DNA of 64,000 nt from Streptomyces shenzhenensis (GTDB taxonomy: Bacteria; Actinomycetota; Actinomycetes; Streptomycetales; Streptomycetaceae), in the NCBI RefSeq assembly GCF_003688995.1, contig NZ_PENI01000006.1:186001-250000 (forward strand), in the 5' to 3' direction. Shown here one piece after another: positions 1 to 6,833 of the stretch. The notes under the pieces were generated by a model, which did not search any database, had not been told where the DNA came from, and saw nothing but the letters and a program-made list of their open reading frames with translations. Position 1 is the first letter of the stretch, and every line of letters begins with the position of its first letter. The position numbers were made by a program, and so were the translations under genes.

Positions 1-1
1 C

Positions 2-253
2 CCGCAGGTGAAGGTCCGGGTCACCGGCTGCGAGGTCGCACGCACCGACGAGGACGCCAAGTCCCTCATCGAGGCCCGCCACGCCATGTACCGCGGCCGG
101 CAGATCGACGGCACGTTCGACGAGGTCGGCAAGGACCCGATCCACCCGGATGGCCAGCTTGCCGGGCTGGTCGCGAGCAAGCCGACCGAGGACGAGCTGA
201 AGGAGCACAAGCGGCGCCGTGAGCAGGCCCGCCGGGACGAGTTCGTTCGCTAG
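2..253 (+). CDS. Hypothetical phage early protein, probably cut by the window edge
   Basis: The reading frame is open from the first bases to the TAG at 251-253. A GTG at position 8 is the first possible start, but the frame continues upstream of it, so this may be only the C-terminal part of a longer protein. The visible part is charged, with an acidic and basic helical end rich in Glu, Lys and Arg (PTEDELKEHKRRREQARRDE). It precedes the replication gene by about 90 bases, so an early DNA-metabolism role is plausible. No family is recognised. Confidence 0.5.
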   Translation, partial: PQVKVRVTGCEVARTDEDAKSLIEARHAMYRGRQIDGTFDEVGKDPIHPDGQLAGLVASKPTEDELKEHKRRREQARRDEFVR

Positions 254-346
254 CCGCTCGCCGTCCGGGGCGGCTGTACAGCGGGCGCCCCGGGCCGACC
301 GGATCTTGCCGGATCGGTTCCGCAACATCACGAGAGAAGCAGTGAG

Positions 347-1183
347 TTGAGCACAGACGAGCAGGACGCCCGCACCCCGGGCAGCGTGCCGAACGCCTTC
401 GGCAACGCGCTCGCGTGGCGATGGGCCCGCAGCATGCCGCGGGCTCTGAAACCCGGCCTGCTCACGCTGCTCTACGCCCTGCGTGCCATGTCCAACGCCG
501 CCGGTGAACTCCGCTTCAGCGACGGCAAGCCCATCCGGATCCAGGACATTGCGAAGGCGGCCGGCGCCGACGAGAAAGACGCTCGCGACCGGCTGGAAGC
601 CGCTGTACGGGCCGGTGTTGTCGTCGTCCGGGGTGAACGCCGCCGGGGCCGTACCGCGCTGTACGCCATCGTCCTCGCCCCCGTCCCGAACTGGCCCGCC
701 GCAGTGGCCTACCTCGAAGGCGTCAAGGCGTCCCGTGAGGAGGCTCGGCAGAAGCGGGAGGCCGAGCGGAAGGCGGCTCCGTGGGCCGAGGAGAACGGGG
801 GGCGGTCCCCCGAACTCGAAGGATCAGAGAACGGGGGACCGACCCCCGAACTTACCGACGGTACGGCCGAGGAAGAACGGGGGACCGCCCCCCGAATGAG
901 TTCGGGGGACCGCCCCCTGAACGGTTCGGGGGACCGCCCCCCGAACACCCCAGGGGGTTACCCATGGGGTTCCCAAGACGGGGCTGAGGTCTCTTTCAAA
1001 CCTCAGGTGGTTGGGCGCTCCGGTGATCAGGACGAGTCCCACGAACCCAACCCCGACGACCACACCACGTGGCGCATCTGCCCCGGCTGCAACCGCCGGA
1101 TCATGCCCGACCCTCAGCGACCCGACCGCACCATGCACGCCCGCTGTGAGCCAGCCACCCACCACGAAAGGCACAGCGCATGA
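347..1183 (+). CDS. Winged-helix phage replication-type protein with embedded DNA repeats
   Basis: The 278-residue protein starts at TTG 347, with a purine-rich GAGAGAAG about eight bases upstream. Residues about 20-120 resemble a winged-helix domain: a hydrophobic helix (LKPGLLTLLYALRAM), then IQDIAKAAGADEKDARDRLEAAVRAGVV as the recognition region, then a basic wing (RGERRRGRTALYAIVL). A basic helix follows. The middle (about 150-205) is a low-complexity stretch made by five DNA repeats. The C-terminus has a CPGC pair with a later Cys, suggesting a small zinc site. Position ahead of small early genes and the domain type suggest a replication initiator, but this is inference. It overlaps the next gene by ATGA. 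Confidence 0.6.
   Translation: MSTDEQDARTPGSVPNAFGNALAWRWARSMPRALKPGLLTLLYALRAMSNAAGELRFSDGKPIRIQDIAKAAGADEKDARDRLEAAVRAGVVVVRGERRRGRTALYAIVLAPVPNWPAAVAYLEGVKASREEARQKREAERKAAPWAEENGGRSPELEGSENGGPTPELTDGTAEEERGTAPRMSSGDRPLNGSGDRPPNTPGGYPWGSQDGAEVSFKPQVVGRSGDQDESHEPNPDDHTTWRICPGCNRRIMPDPQRPDRTMHARCEPATHHERHSA
794..945 (+). repeat. Five near-palindromic 21-bp repeats inside the replication gene (candidate iterons or origin)
   Basis: Copies lie at 794-814, 830-850, 876-896, 901-921 and 925-945. The fullest copy has arms TTCGGGGG and CCCCCGAA around a 5-bp centre ACCGC. Other copies differ by one to a few bases, mostly in the first two positions, and the first copy reads in the opposite orientation. 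The copies fall in all three codon phases of the host gene, so the shared sequence cannot be explained by protein conservation. A cluster of repeats inside an initiator gene is the arrangement of lambdoid origins. Confidence 0.7.
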
Positions 1184-1386
1184 CCACGCCCGACCCCACG
1201 AACCGCGACGCCCGAGCCCGAGCCATCACCCTCCTCCTCGCCGCCGCCGAGACCGGCAGCGAGATCAACGCCCTCATCCGAGTCGCCCTCCGCGCCGGGT
1301 TCATGTGGCGCTGCCCCACCTGCCGCGAGAACCACTACGCCGACCGCGAGACCTGCTGCGGCAAGCCGCGACCCGACGACGCCTGA
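1180..1386 (+). CDS. Small zinc-ribbon-like phage protein
   Basis: This 68-residue protein starts at ATG 1180, overlapping the previous stop by four bases, so translation is probably coupled. The N-terminal half is helical and alanine-rich. The C-terminal half carries CPTC and a later CC pair (WRCPTCRENHYADRETCCGK), which could bind one zinc. Its function is unknown. Confidence 0.6.
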   Translation: MTTPDPTNRDARARAITLLLAAAETGSEINALIRVALRAGFMWRCPTCRENHYADRETCCGKPRPDDA

Positions 1387-1433
1387 CCAGCACCGCAGAC
1401 CAACCGCCCCACGACCAACCCCCGGGGGTACCC

Positions 1434-2045
1434 ATGACCAGCACCCTGCACGACCTGATGATCCGCACCCCCGGCCTGCCCTGCCGCCTCGACCACGAGC
1501 CGTTCTTCAGCGACCAGGCCCGCGAACGCGCCGCCGCCGTACGCCAGTGCCAGACCTGCCCCCTGCGGACCCCCTGCGCCGCGTACGCCATCGAGACCCG
1601 GCAGGCGCACGGCGTGTGGGGCGGCACCACGGCCGCGGACCGGCGCAGCTTCCGTGACGGTCGGCCGTGGCGGTTCGACGAGCACGGCCAGCTGCGGCTC
1701 GTGTGCGGCTCGGAGGCCGCGTATCGGGCGCACTTCGGGTACCGGGAGCAGCCGTGTGACGAGTGCACCGCGGCGCACGACGCGCACGTTGAAGCCGAGC
1801 GTCGGGCGCGGTTGGCCGTCGAGCACGAGGCCGGCGGTTCCTCGCGTGGCTACCACCTGCACCGCGTGCTGGGGGAGCCCGCCTGCGACGAGTGCAAGGG
1901 GGCGCAGGCGAAGCGGTCGGCGGCGGACCGTGCGCGCGGCCGGAAGAGCCCACAGCGGGCGCGTGGCGGCCGAGGCGTCCGGAAGTCCACCGATACGGCG
2001 CCGGGCGCTCCAGCGGACGCACAGACGTTCCAACGGGCCGCGTGA
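1434..2045 (+). CDS. Phage-encoded WhiB-family protein with two extra CDEC modules
   Basis: The 203-residue protein starts at ATG 1434. The frame is open far upstream, but the WhiB domain fits this start, which has GGGGGT just ahead. Residues 17-64 hold the WhiB signature: Cys17, then CQTC (39-42), then Cys48, followed by the GVWGG turn (60-64). Known WhiB proteins use the four Cys to hold a 4Fe-4S cluster and bind the principal sigma factor. After the domain there are two similar units, each with Tyr, His and CDEC (REQPCDEC and GEPACDEC), followed by a basic tail. A role in reprogramming host or phage transcription is likely from the family. Confidence 0.85.
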   Translation: MTSTLHDLMIRTPGLPCRLDHEPFFSDQARERAAAVRQCQTCPLRTPCAAYAIETRQAHGVWGGTTAADRRSFRDGRPWRFDEHGQLRLVCGSEAAYRAHFGYREQPCDECTAAHDAHVEAERRARLAVEHEAGGSSRGYHLHRVLGEPACDECKGAQAKRSAADRARGRKSPQRARGGRGVRKSTDTAPGAPADAQTFQRAA

Positions 2046-2146
2046 GCCCCGCCGTGATCGCCATCGTCGCCTACGTGCTGCTCGTCGTCACCACCGCCGG
2101 CCTGCCCCTCGCCCACTGGTCCCACATGCCCTGGAGGAAGCCTTGA
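2042..2146 (+). CDS. 34-residue single-pass membrane peptide
   Basis: It starts at GTG 2042, overlapping the WhiB stop, and ends at 2146, overlapping the next start. Residues 4-22 form one strongly hydrophobic segment (VIAIVAYVLLVVTTAGLPLA), followed by a short tail ending WRKP. Tight coupling on both sides supports real translation. Function unknown. Confidence 0.5.
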   Translation: MSPAVIAIVAYVLLVVTTAGLPLAHWSHMPWRKP

Positions 2147-2490
2147 AGCACTTCACCGCAGCCCTCTGCGTCCTGTACACCGTGGCTTCCATCGCGCTCC
2201 TGCGCTGCGCCGTCGCCAGCCAGCAGCACGGCCAGGCTGGATACACCGCCCTGTTCACCACGTGCACGGTGCTGTTCGCGCTCGGCGTCGTCCACCACGC
2301 CTACCACCGCGACGAGCTGCGCGCCGCGCTGCTGCGCCTCGAACGCGCCGCACGCCCACCCGACACCCGGCCGGCCATCGATGACGCCGTGGCCATCGCC
2401 CTCGCTACCGCCTGCTGCGAGACCTGGTGGGCAACCACCGGCGCGCAGCACGACCCCGAGCACTGCACCAGGAAGGACACCACCGCATGA
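2143..2490 (+). CDS. Small phage membrane protein with two predicted membrane segments
   Basis: The 115-residue protein starts at TTG 2143 with a good GGAGG ribosome site at 2133-2137, inside the upstream gene. Residues about 5-25 and 34-54 are hydrophobic. A basic and acidic helix (HRDELRAALLRLERAARPP) follows, then a soluble tail with a CC pair, several Trp and His. No family is recognised. It overlaps its neighbours by four bases at each end. Confidence 0.55.
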   Translation: MKHFTAALCVLYTVASIALLRCAVASQQHGQAGYTALFTTCTVLFALGVVHHAYHRDELRAALLRLERAARPPDTRPAIDDAVAIALATACCETWWATTGAQHDPEHCTRKDTTA

Positions 2491-2705
2491 CCACCCCCAA
2501 CCCGGCCGAGCTGGACAAGCGCCGGCACGAGCTGACGAACGGACTCCTCGCCATGCGCGAGCAGTTGGCTCCCGTCTTCGACACCGCCGACGGCATGCGC
2601 GCCGACATGGAGAAGCGCGGATGGTCGCCGACCGCGGCCGAGCAAGTGGCGCTCGCGTGGCTGCTCGGCGCGATGAACATCGCGATGGGCGGTGTGAAGC
2701 GGTGA
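2487..2705 (+). CDS. Hypothetical small phage protein
   Basis: The 72-residue protein starts at ATG 2487 in a four-base overlap with the previous gene; AGGAAGGA lies about nine bases upstream. It looks entirely helical and soluble: a charged first helix (ELDKRRHELTNGLLAMREQL) and an alanine-rich second helix ending AMNIAMGG. Function unknown. Confidence 0.55.
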   Translation: MTTPNPAELDKRRHELTNGLLAMREQLAPVFDTADGMRADMEKRGWSPTAAEQVALAWLLGAMNIAMGGVKR

Positions 2706-3271
2706 GCCAGCCCAGCACCGACGCGCGGGCCGTCGTCCGCGCCGCCGAGCAGTTGACGACGCAGGTCCGACGCATCGCCGACGCCCTGTCCCCGGCCGCC
2801 GTCACCCCGTCGCCGGGCGTCGCCGTCGTCCATGGACGCCCCGTCGTCGCCACCGACGACGCGACGACGCCCGCGACGACGTGCAGCGCGGCCTACCGCG
2901 GGCCCAACTACCCACCGGGCGAATGCATCCGCGCCGCCGGGCACCTCACCGTCACCGACCACACCGACGACCTCGGCCACAGCTGGCCCGACGCCGTGGC
3001 GGTGTACCCGAGGTTCGACGAACCGCTGCGCGCGGCCCCGGCCGCCGACGAGGACGCGCAGCGCACCGCCCGCCGAGACAGTCTGCGCGTGCTCTTCTCC
3101 CGCGTGCAGCGCGGCCTCGCGCTCGCCCCGGACGAGTCGCGGCTGCTCGTGGACCAGGCTGAGACCGAGATGCGGGATGCCGACACCGCGCGGGTGCGGA
3201 CGGGGAAGGCCAAGCACGCCGCCGACGATGGACGCCAATTGGGCCGAACGGGTCTACGTCCAACGGCGTAG
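2702..3271 (+). CDS. Hypothetical phage early protein with a central Cys-His segment
   Basis: The 189-residue protein starts at GTG 2702, overlapping the previous stop. An N-terminal helix is followed by a Pro/Thr-rich linker. Next is a small segment (about residues 60-95) with Cys, Tyr and His spaced as CSAAYRGPNYPPGECIRAAGH and later H.D.LGH, which could be a metal site. A long charged C-terminal helix ends the protein. This is the last gene of the overlapping early operon that begins at 347. Confidence 0.55.
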   Translation: MSQPSTDARAVVRAAEQLTTQVRRIADALSPAAVTPSPGVAVVHGRPVVATDDATTPATTCSAAYRGPNYPPGECIRAAGHLTVTDHTDDLGHSWPDAVAVYPRFDEPLRAAPAADEDAQRTARRDSLRVLFSRVQRGLALAPDESRLLVDQAETEMRDADTARVRTGKAKHAADDGRQLGRTGLRPTA

Positions 3272-3560
3272 GAGGACCTGCGGCGTCGTTGAAACATTCG
3301 AGATGAAAGACCTTGTGGCGGCAGAAGCACCTGAGACATGACACGAACGGGTCAATGGTGAGCAACACCACAAACGCTCGGTTCCATTGGGATTTTGTCG
3401 GTGTGGCTCGCCAGAATTCAGCTACTCGACAGAGGCCCACCGGGCTTCCTACGGCAACCGGCGAACCCCTGTCGAGTCGTGTGAGTCCAATACGCAGAGA
3501 CAGGACCCTTTGGTGCAAGGTACACAGCCGCCAGGCGGCTCGGGGCAGCTTTCACGAGCG
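3272..3560. other. Non-coding gap of lower GC with an inverted repeat
   Basis: This interval has visibly more A and T than its neighbours and no convincing gene. It holds a perfect 9-bp inverted repeat, ACTCGACAG at 3424-3432 and CTGTCGAGT at 3469-3477, around a 36-base loop. A longer frame crossing the region (from 3387) reads as poor coding sequence. It may carry the end of the early operon and a promoter for the next small gene. Confidence 0.4.
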
Positions 3561-3734
3561 ATGCACGTCACCCTGCTGACCCTCATTGCCGCGCTTGTCG
3601 GTTTTGCGGTGGGCGTTTACGCCAGTCATGTGGGCGACCTCACGTTCTATGAGGCGTCCGGCGTGGGAACCGTCGGCGCCGTAACGGTGTTCACGGCAGG
3701 GATGATGATCCTCGACTACATCCGCGAGCAATAG
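3561..3734 (+). CDS. Small two-pass membrane protein
   Basis: The start is taken at ATG 3561, giving 57 residues. Two hydrophobic segments are separated by a short polar loop (ASHVGDLTFYEASG); the second ends MMILDYIREQ. The frame is open upstream to 3387, but that part is Cys/Ser-rich and lacks coding character. The ribosome site is weak. It converges on the reverse-strand gene at 3803 with a terminator hairpin between them. Confidence 0.45.
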   Translation: MHVTLLTLIAALVGFAVGVYASHVGDLTFYEASGVGTVGAVTVFTAGMMILDYIREQ

Positions 3735-3762
3735 CACGCCGACTTGGCGGGCGAGCCGCCCA

Positions 3763-3796
3763 GACACCCCGTCGTCGACCCGGACGACGGGGTGTC
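3763..3796. terminator. Bidirectional terminator between convergent genes
   Basis: A perfect 14-bp stem (GACACCCCGTCGTC paired with 3783-3796) closes a 6-base loop. It sits between the forward gene ending at 3734 and the reverse gene ending at 3803. There is no clear T run, which is common for Streptomyces hairpin terminators. Confidence 0.75.
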
Positions 3797-3802
3797 GCTG
3801 CG

Positions 3803-4084
3803 TCAGCTCATACCCTTCCAGATCCGCCACGCCCGCGACCGATCCGTACCGATCGCCTCACCGATCTCCGGGAAGTCCATCCCGCCCTCGTGCAGGGTGT
3901 CGACCGCCTGCTGACGGATCTCCTTCGGCAGCGTCTTCTCGCCCGCCCACTCCCGCAGCACCAGACCGGCCGCCCGCGCCCGCACCACAGCATCCGGGAT
4001 CGCCTCCAGCCCGCGAAGCGCAGCACGAACCGCCGCGAGCACCCGATCCGCCTCGGCGCGCGCCTCGTCTCTCTCCTCGGCCAT
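3803..4084 (-). CDS. Small helix-turn-helix DNA-binding protein
   Basis: The 93-residue protein starts at ATG 4084, with GGGGAGGTG about eight bases upstream. The N-terminal part is a charged helix (EERDEARAEADRVLAAVRAAL). Residues about 60-92 form a helix-turn-helix like sigma-70 region 4 (DTLHEGGMDFPEIGEAIGTDRSRAWRIWKG). It is the only clear reverse-strand gene in the visible prophage before the right end. It is divergent from the gene at 4244, and repeated sequences lie between them. A phage regulator acting on its own promoter region is likely. Confidence 0.65.
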   Translation of the reverse strand: MAEERDEARAEADRVLAAVRAALRGLEAIPDAVVRARAAGLVLREWAGEKTLPKEIRQQAVDTLHEGGMDFPEIGEAIGTDRSRAWRIWKGMS

Positions 4085-4130
4085 ACCCGGTCACCTCCCC
4101 GCCGGAGCGTAGGTCTGCACACCCGACCAC

Positions 4131-4174
4131 GTGTCGGCTACCCTCAACGCCATCAGGTGTCGGCTACCCGACAC
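4131..4174. promoter_or_regulatory. Repeated operator-like sites between divergent regulator genes
   Basis: GTGTCGGCTACCC occurs at 4131-4143 and again at 4157-4169, a spacing of 26 bp. The second copy extends into a perfect inverted repeat, GTGTCG then 6 bases then CGACAC, at 4157-4174. The sites lie between a reverse HTH gene (start 4084) and a forward HTH gene (start 4244), as expected for operators of a switch. No promoter hexamers could be assigned with confidence. Confidence 0.5.
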
Positions 4175-4198
4175 GATGATGCCTCACAAACGAAGACG

Positions 4199-4218
4199 CC
4201 CCCGGCGGCAACCGGGGG
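4199..4218 (+). other. Leader hairpin ahead of the forward HTH gene
   Basis: CCCCCGG and CCGGGGG form a 7-bp stem with a 6-base loop, about 26 bases upstream of the ATG at 4244. It could be a small terminator, an attenuator or an mRNA stabiliser. The sequence alone does not decide. Confidence 0.35.
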
Positions 4219-4243
4219 CTGACCACAGGAGACGTGACCTCCC

Positions 4244-4732
4244 ATGGCTGACGCGCAGCCTACCCCGCACACCGACCTTGAACAGCGGCGCGCCACCGTG
4301 CGCCAACTGCACGACGCCGGCCACTCCAACCGCGCCATCGGACGCCAGTTGGGCATCAGCAAGGACGCCGTGGCGCGCGACCTCCGAGCCACCGAGCCGC
4401 CCACCGTCGAGCCGGACGCGCTGTCCACCGGGCCGGACGCGCCGCGCACCGAGACACCGGCGCGCGCCGCCACCGAGCCGGACCGCCCTGAGCGCGCGCC
4501 ACTCACCCTGAGCAGCGGAAACAAGGTGCGGCCGTGGCTCGTCCACGAACTGGACTCTCAACTGATCCAGGACCTGAACGTCCTCATCGACCGGCGCACC
4601 GGCCGCCTGCCCGCGCCACTGGAGCGCGCCATCCGCATCGCCGCCGCCGCGCGCCGCGCCGCATGGATCAGCCGCATGCCGACCGACGCGCGCCACGACC
4701 GCGCCACCACGGCGAGCCACGGAGACGCGTGA
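4244..4732 (+). CDS. Helix-turn-helix phage protein
   Basis: The 162-residue protein starts at ATG 4244; CAGGAGACGTGACC lies upstream. Residues about 12-48 form a resolvase or homeodomain-like helix-turn-helix (VRQLHDAGHSNRAIGRQLGI then SKDAVARDL). A Pro/Thr/Glu-rich linker covers residues 50-90. A helical C-terminal domain (about 95-150) contains LVHELDSQLIQDLNVLIDRR. It is divergent from the small HTH gene at 3803-4084 and leads a run of small membrane-protein genes. It is probably a regulator of this phage region. Confidence 0.6.
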   Translation: MADAQPTPHTDLEQRRATVRQLHDAGHSNRAIGRQLGISKDAVARDLRATEPPTVEPDALSTGPDAPRTETPARAATEPDRPERAPLTLSSGNKVRPWLVHELDSQLIQDLNVLIDRRTGRLPAPLERAIRIAAAARRAAWISRMPTDARHDRATTASHGDA

Positions 4733-4887
4733 TGACCGCCGTCGCTGCCCTCGCGTTCTTCGCTCTGGCCATGGCCGGCGGACTCGTCCTGCTCGCCCTG
4801 GTCGACCTCCGCACCGTCCCCCCGATCACCGGGACGGCCGCCTTCGTGCTCACCTGCGCCGCGCTCGCCGTGGCGGTACTCCGCTGA
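4732..4887 (+). CDS. 51-residue two-pass membrane protein
   Basis: It starts at ATG 4732 (or the in-frame GTG at 4729), overlapping the stop of the HTH gene. Nearly the whole protein is hydrophobic: two segments separated by the short turn DLRTVPPITG. Function unknown. It begins a block of membrane or envelope proteins. Confidence 0.5.
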   Translation: MTAVAALAFFALAMAGGLVLLALVDLRTVPPITGTAAFVLTCAALAVAVLR

Positions 4888-4896
4888 GGACCCGTA

Positions 4897-5421
4897 ATGC
4901 CACCGCTGCACATCCCCGTCTACGGCATCGTCACCCTCGGCGGCGTCGTGGTCGGGCTCGGCCTGTTCCTGTGGGACGCATCCCGCTGGTGGGCCGACCA
5001 CCCCAAGAAGCGATTCCACCTCAAGGCCCTCAAGAAGCTCGCTCCCATCCTGGCGTGCGACGCCTACGGAGCCCTGCTCATCCTCTGCGCCGGAGGCATC
5101 ATCGGTGCCGCCGCCGACTGGTCCCTGTGGGGCTCCAACACAGTGGGCGAAGTCGTCCTCGTGTACGGCGTCGGCGGCACCTCCCCAGACGTCACCCGCG
5201 CATCCCAGCTCGCCCTCACCCCTGGCGGCCACGCGGTCGTCATCCTCGCCACGATCGTGCTCATCGCCGTGGCGTCCCGCCGGGGCTTCCGGTGGGACTT
5301 CGTCCGCCAGACCCTGGCCGGGATCAGCCTCGGGCTCGCAAAGAGCGTGGCCGGCCTCGTGGGTCTCGTCGTCGCCCCCACGGTCTCGATGGCCGGCGAC
5401 TGGTTCATGGGGCTGTGGTGA
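4897..5421 (+). CDS. Integral membrane protein, about four membrane segments
   Basis: The 174-residue protein starts at ATG 4897. Hydrophobic segments lie near residues 9-27, 50-72, 110-128 and 140-160. A basic loop (WWADHPKKRFHLKALKK) lies between the first two and another (SRRGFRWDFVRQ) between the last two, suggesting a cytoplasmic face there. Membrane proteins of similar look occur in Streptomyces plasmid-spread (spd) and phage clusters, but no specific family is claimed. It overlaps the next gene by GTGA. Confidence 0.6.
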   Translation: MPPLHIPVYGIVTLGGVVVGLGLFLWDASRWWADHPKKRFHLKALKKLAPILACDAYGALLILCAGGIIGAAADWSLWGSNTVGEVVLVYGVGGTSPDVTRASQLALTPGGHAVVILATIVLIAVASRRGFRWDFVRQTLAGISLGLAKSVAGLVGLVVAPTVSMAGDWFMGLW

Positions 5422-5819
5422 GGGCGCGCGCGGCCGTTGTGGGCCGCCGACTGTGCCTCGGGACGTGGCGGCAACTGGAGGCGTGGGCGCGCTGGTTGTC
5501 CGGGAAGACGCACGCCGACCGTCCCGGGATCGTCCGACTCGGCGTGATCCTGCGCCGCTTCGTCGCATCCGTGCTTGCCGCCGTCTTCTACAGCCTGCTG
5601 CTCCAGCGGGTACCCGGCGGGATCTACCTGCTGCCGGTGGTGTGGGCGATCGGCGCATGGCAGATGTCCGATACATCCGCCACTCCCCCACCGAGAGAGG
5701 TTGCCCCCGAATCTGCTGAAGCCGCTGGTCGTAGGCGTGCGAAGGCGAGAGGGGTCACCGACCCGAACGGGGTTATGTGCATCGTGCACCCAGTGCGGGA
5801 GGAGGTGACCGACCGGTGA
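5418..5819 (+). CDS. Membrane-associated hypothetical protein
   Basis: The 133-residue protein starts at GTG 5418 in a four-base overlap with the upstream membrane gene. A basic N-terminus precedes one or two hydrophobic segments (residues about 46-80, including FVASVLAAVFYSLLLQ and GGIYLLPVVWAIGAW). A cytoplasm-like charged tail ends CIVHPVREEVTDR. The tight overlap suggests it works with the upstream protein. Function unknown. Confidence 0.5.
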   Translation: MRARAAVVGRRLCLGTWRQLEAWARWLSGKTHADRPGIVRLGVILRRFVASVLAAVFYSLLLQRVPGGIYLLPVVWAIGAWQMSDTSATPPPREVAPESAEAAGRRRAKARGVTDPNGVMCIVHPVREEVTDR

Positions 5820-5896
5820 TCCTCCAACTCCTCACCCGCCTGTACGAGTACTGTGCCGAGTGCGGCTGGTGGACCAAGCCCCACTGCGGGCACTGA
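5816..5896 (+). CDS. 26-residue Cys/His mini-protein
   Basis: A GTG at 5816 overlaps the previous stop and opens a 26-codon frame ending CGH. It contains C-x2-C and a later C-x2-H (YCAECGWWTKPHCGH), which makes a plausible single zinc knuckle. Very short genes need outside support, but the coupling and metal-ligand pattern argue for translation. Confidence 0.4.
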   Translation: MILQLLTRLYEYCAECGWWTKPHCGH

Positions 5897-5961
5897 CCAC
5901 CGTCAGCCCCACCCCCTACAGTCGTCCACATCTATCCGCGTCTCTGGCTGTGACGCTGAAC

Positions 5962-5993
5962 GGGCCCCGTCGAAATTCCCAGCGGCGGGGCCC
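5962..5993. terminator. Terminator hairpin before the lipoprotein gene
   Basis: GGGCCCCG at 5962-5969 pairs perfectly with CGGGGCCC at 5986-5993, leaving a 16-base loop. It probably ends the membrane-gene operon that began at 4244 and separates it from the lipoprotein at 6051. Confidence 0.55.
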
Positions 5994-6050
5994 GCTCCAT
6001 GCCCGCTGTGTCACGATGCCCCCACCGACCGCACTGTCCAGGGGGGACAC

Positions 6051-6491
6051 ATGCGCACTCGCGCCACCATCACGCTTGCCACCGCCGCCGCGCTCCTCGC
6101 GCTCACCGCCTGCTCGTCGAGCGACGACAAGGCCAGTAGCCCGACCGATCCCGCGCCAGCCAAGACCACCACGCCCACCCCGGCCGAGACAGGGGCACTG
6201 GAACTGACCGTGCGGGACTACACCGAGGCTTACTTCAAGGGCGACGCCAAGACGGCGTACGGCGTGCTGTCGAAGCGCTGCGCGGGGAAGGTGACCGAGG
6301 AACTGTTCGCCGCCACCGTGAGGCAGGCGCACACCGACTACGGCGCCGGACACCCTGCGACGGATGTGCAGGCGGACGTGTCCGGCGATCTCGCCCGCGT
6401 CACGTACAAGGTGGAGGGGCTGCCCAAGTTCGACCAGGAGTCGCAGCCGTGGGCGCGGGAGGGCGGCACCTGGAAGTACGACGCCTGCTGA
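6051..6491 (+). CDS. Phage-encoded lipoprotein
   Basis: The 146-residue protein starts at ATG 6051 with GGGGGGA about five bases upstream. A classic lipoprotein signal is present: basic MRTR, a hydrophobic core, and the lipobox LTAC with Cys21. A Ser/Thr/Pro-rich linker follows. Residues about 50-146 form a soluble domain of NTF2-like appearance (LTVRDYTEAYFKGDAKTAYG, then GTWKYDAC at the end). Prophage lipoproteins often block superinfection or alter the host envelope, and that is the working inference here. Confidence 0.7.
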   Translation: MRTRATITLATAAALLALTACSSSDDKASSPTDPAPAKTTTPTPAETGALELTVRDYTEAYFKGDAKTAYGVLSKRCAGKVTEELFAATVRQAHTDYGAGHPATDVQADVSGDLARVTYKVEGLPKFDQESQPWAREGGTWKYDAC

Positions 6492-6588
6492 ACCGGGCTC
6501 CCACGACAGCAACCAGCGACTCCTCGCCTCTAGGACAACCCGCTTGAATCACTTCCACTGGCAGAAGGCCGCGAGTGATGATGTCGGC

Positions 6589-6774
6589 ATGACTGACCTC
6601 ATCAGCACCCTGATCTCGGCCTTCGGTGTCCTGGCCAGCACCATGGTGCTCACCATGTTCATCAGCTCCGGAGCGTCGGTTGCCGTGATCGGAATTTGCA
6701 GTGCGGCCTTCCTCATCGCCCTCTACGCACTCGTGCGTGACGTAAGGCGCCTTCGCGCACGACGGACCATCTGA
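6589..6774 (+). CDS. 61-residue two-pass membrane protein
   Basis: The start is taken at ATG 6589. An upstream TTG at 6544 would add 15 residues of no clear character. Two hydrophobic segments (about 7-28 and 31-48) are followed by a basic tail (RDVRRLRARR), as seen in small holin-like or exclusion proteins. It stands between the lipoprotein and a strong terminator. Function unknown. Confidence 0.45.
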   Translation: MTDLISTLISAFGVLASTMVLTMFISSGASVAVIGICSAAFLIALYALVRDVRRLRARRTI

Positions 6775-6806
6775 CAGAAGATCCTGCACCAGAGGCGCGC
6801 GGCCAA

Positions 6807-6833
6807 GCCCCCACCGACTGAAGCGGTGGGGGC
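6807..6833. terminator. Terminator ending the region upstream of the late operon
   Basis: GCCCCCACCG at 6807-6816 pairs with CGGTGGGGGC at 6824-6833 around a 7-base loop, followed by CTCGTC. It separates the membrane and lipoprotein genes from the DNA packaging and structural genes. Confidence 0.7.

Noticed and set aside
794..945. CRISPR-like array
   Set aside because: Spacing is irregular (24 to 46 bases), the repeats are near-palindromic inside a coding gene, orientation changes, and no cas genes are near.
3387..3560. Longer N-terminus for the small membrane protein ending at 3734
   Set aside because: The added residues are Cys/Ser/Arg-rich with no coding character, and the inverted repeat at 3424-3477 fits a regulatory region better.
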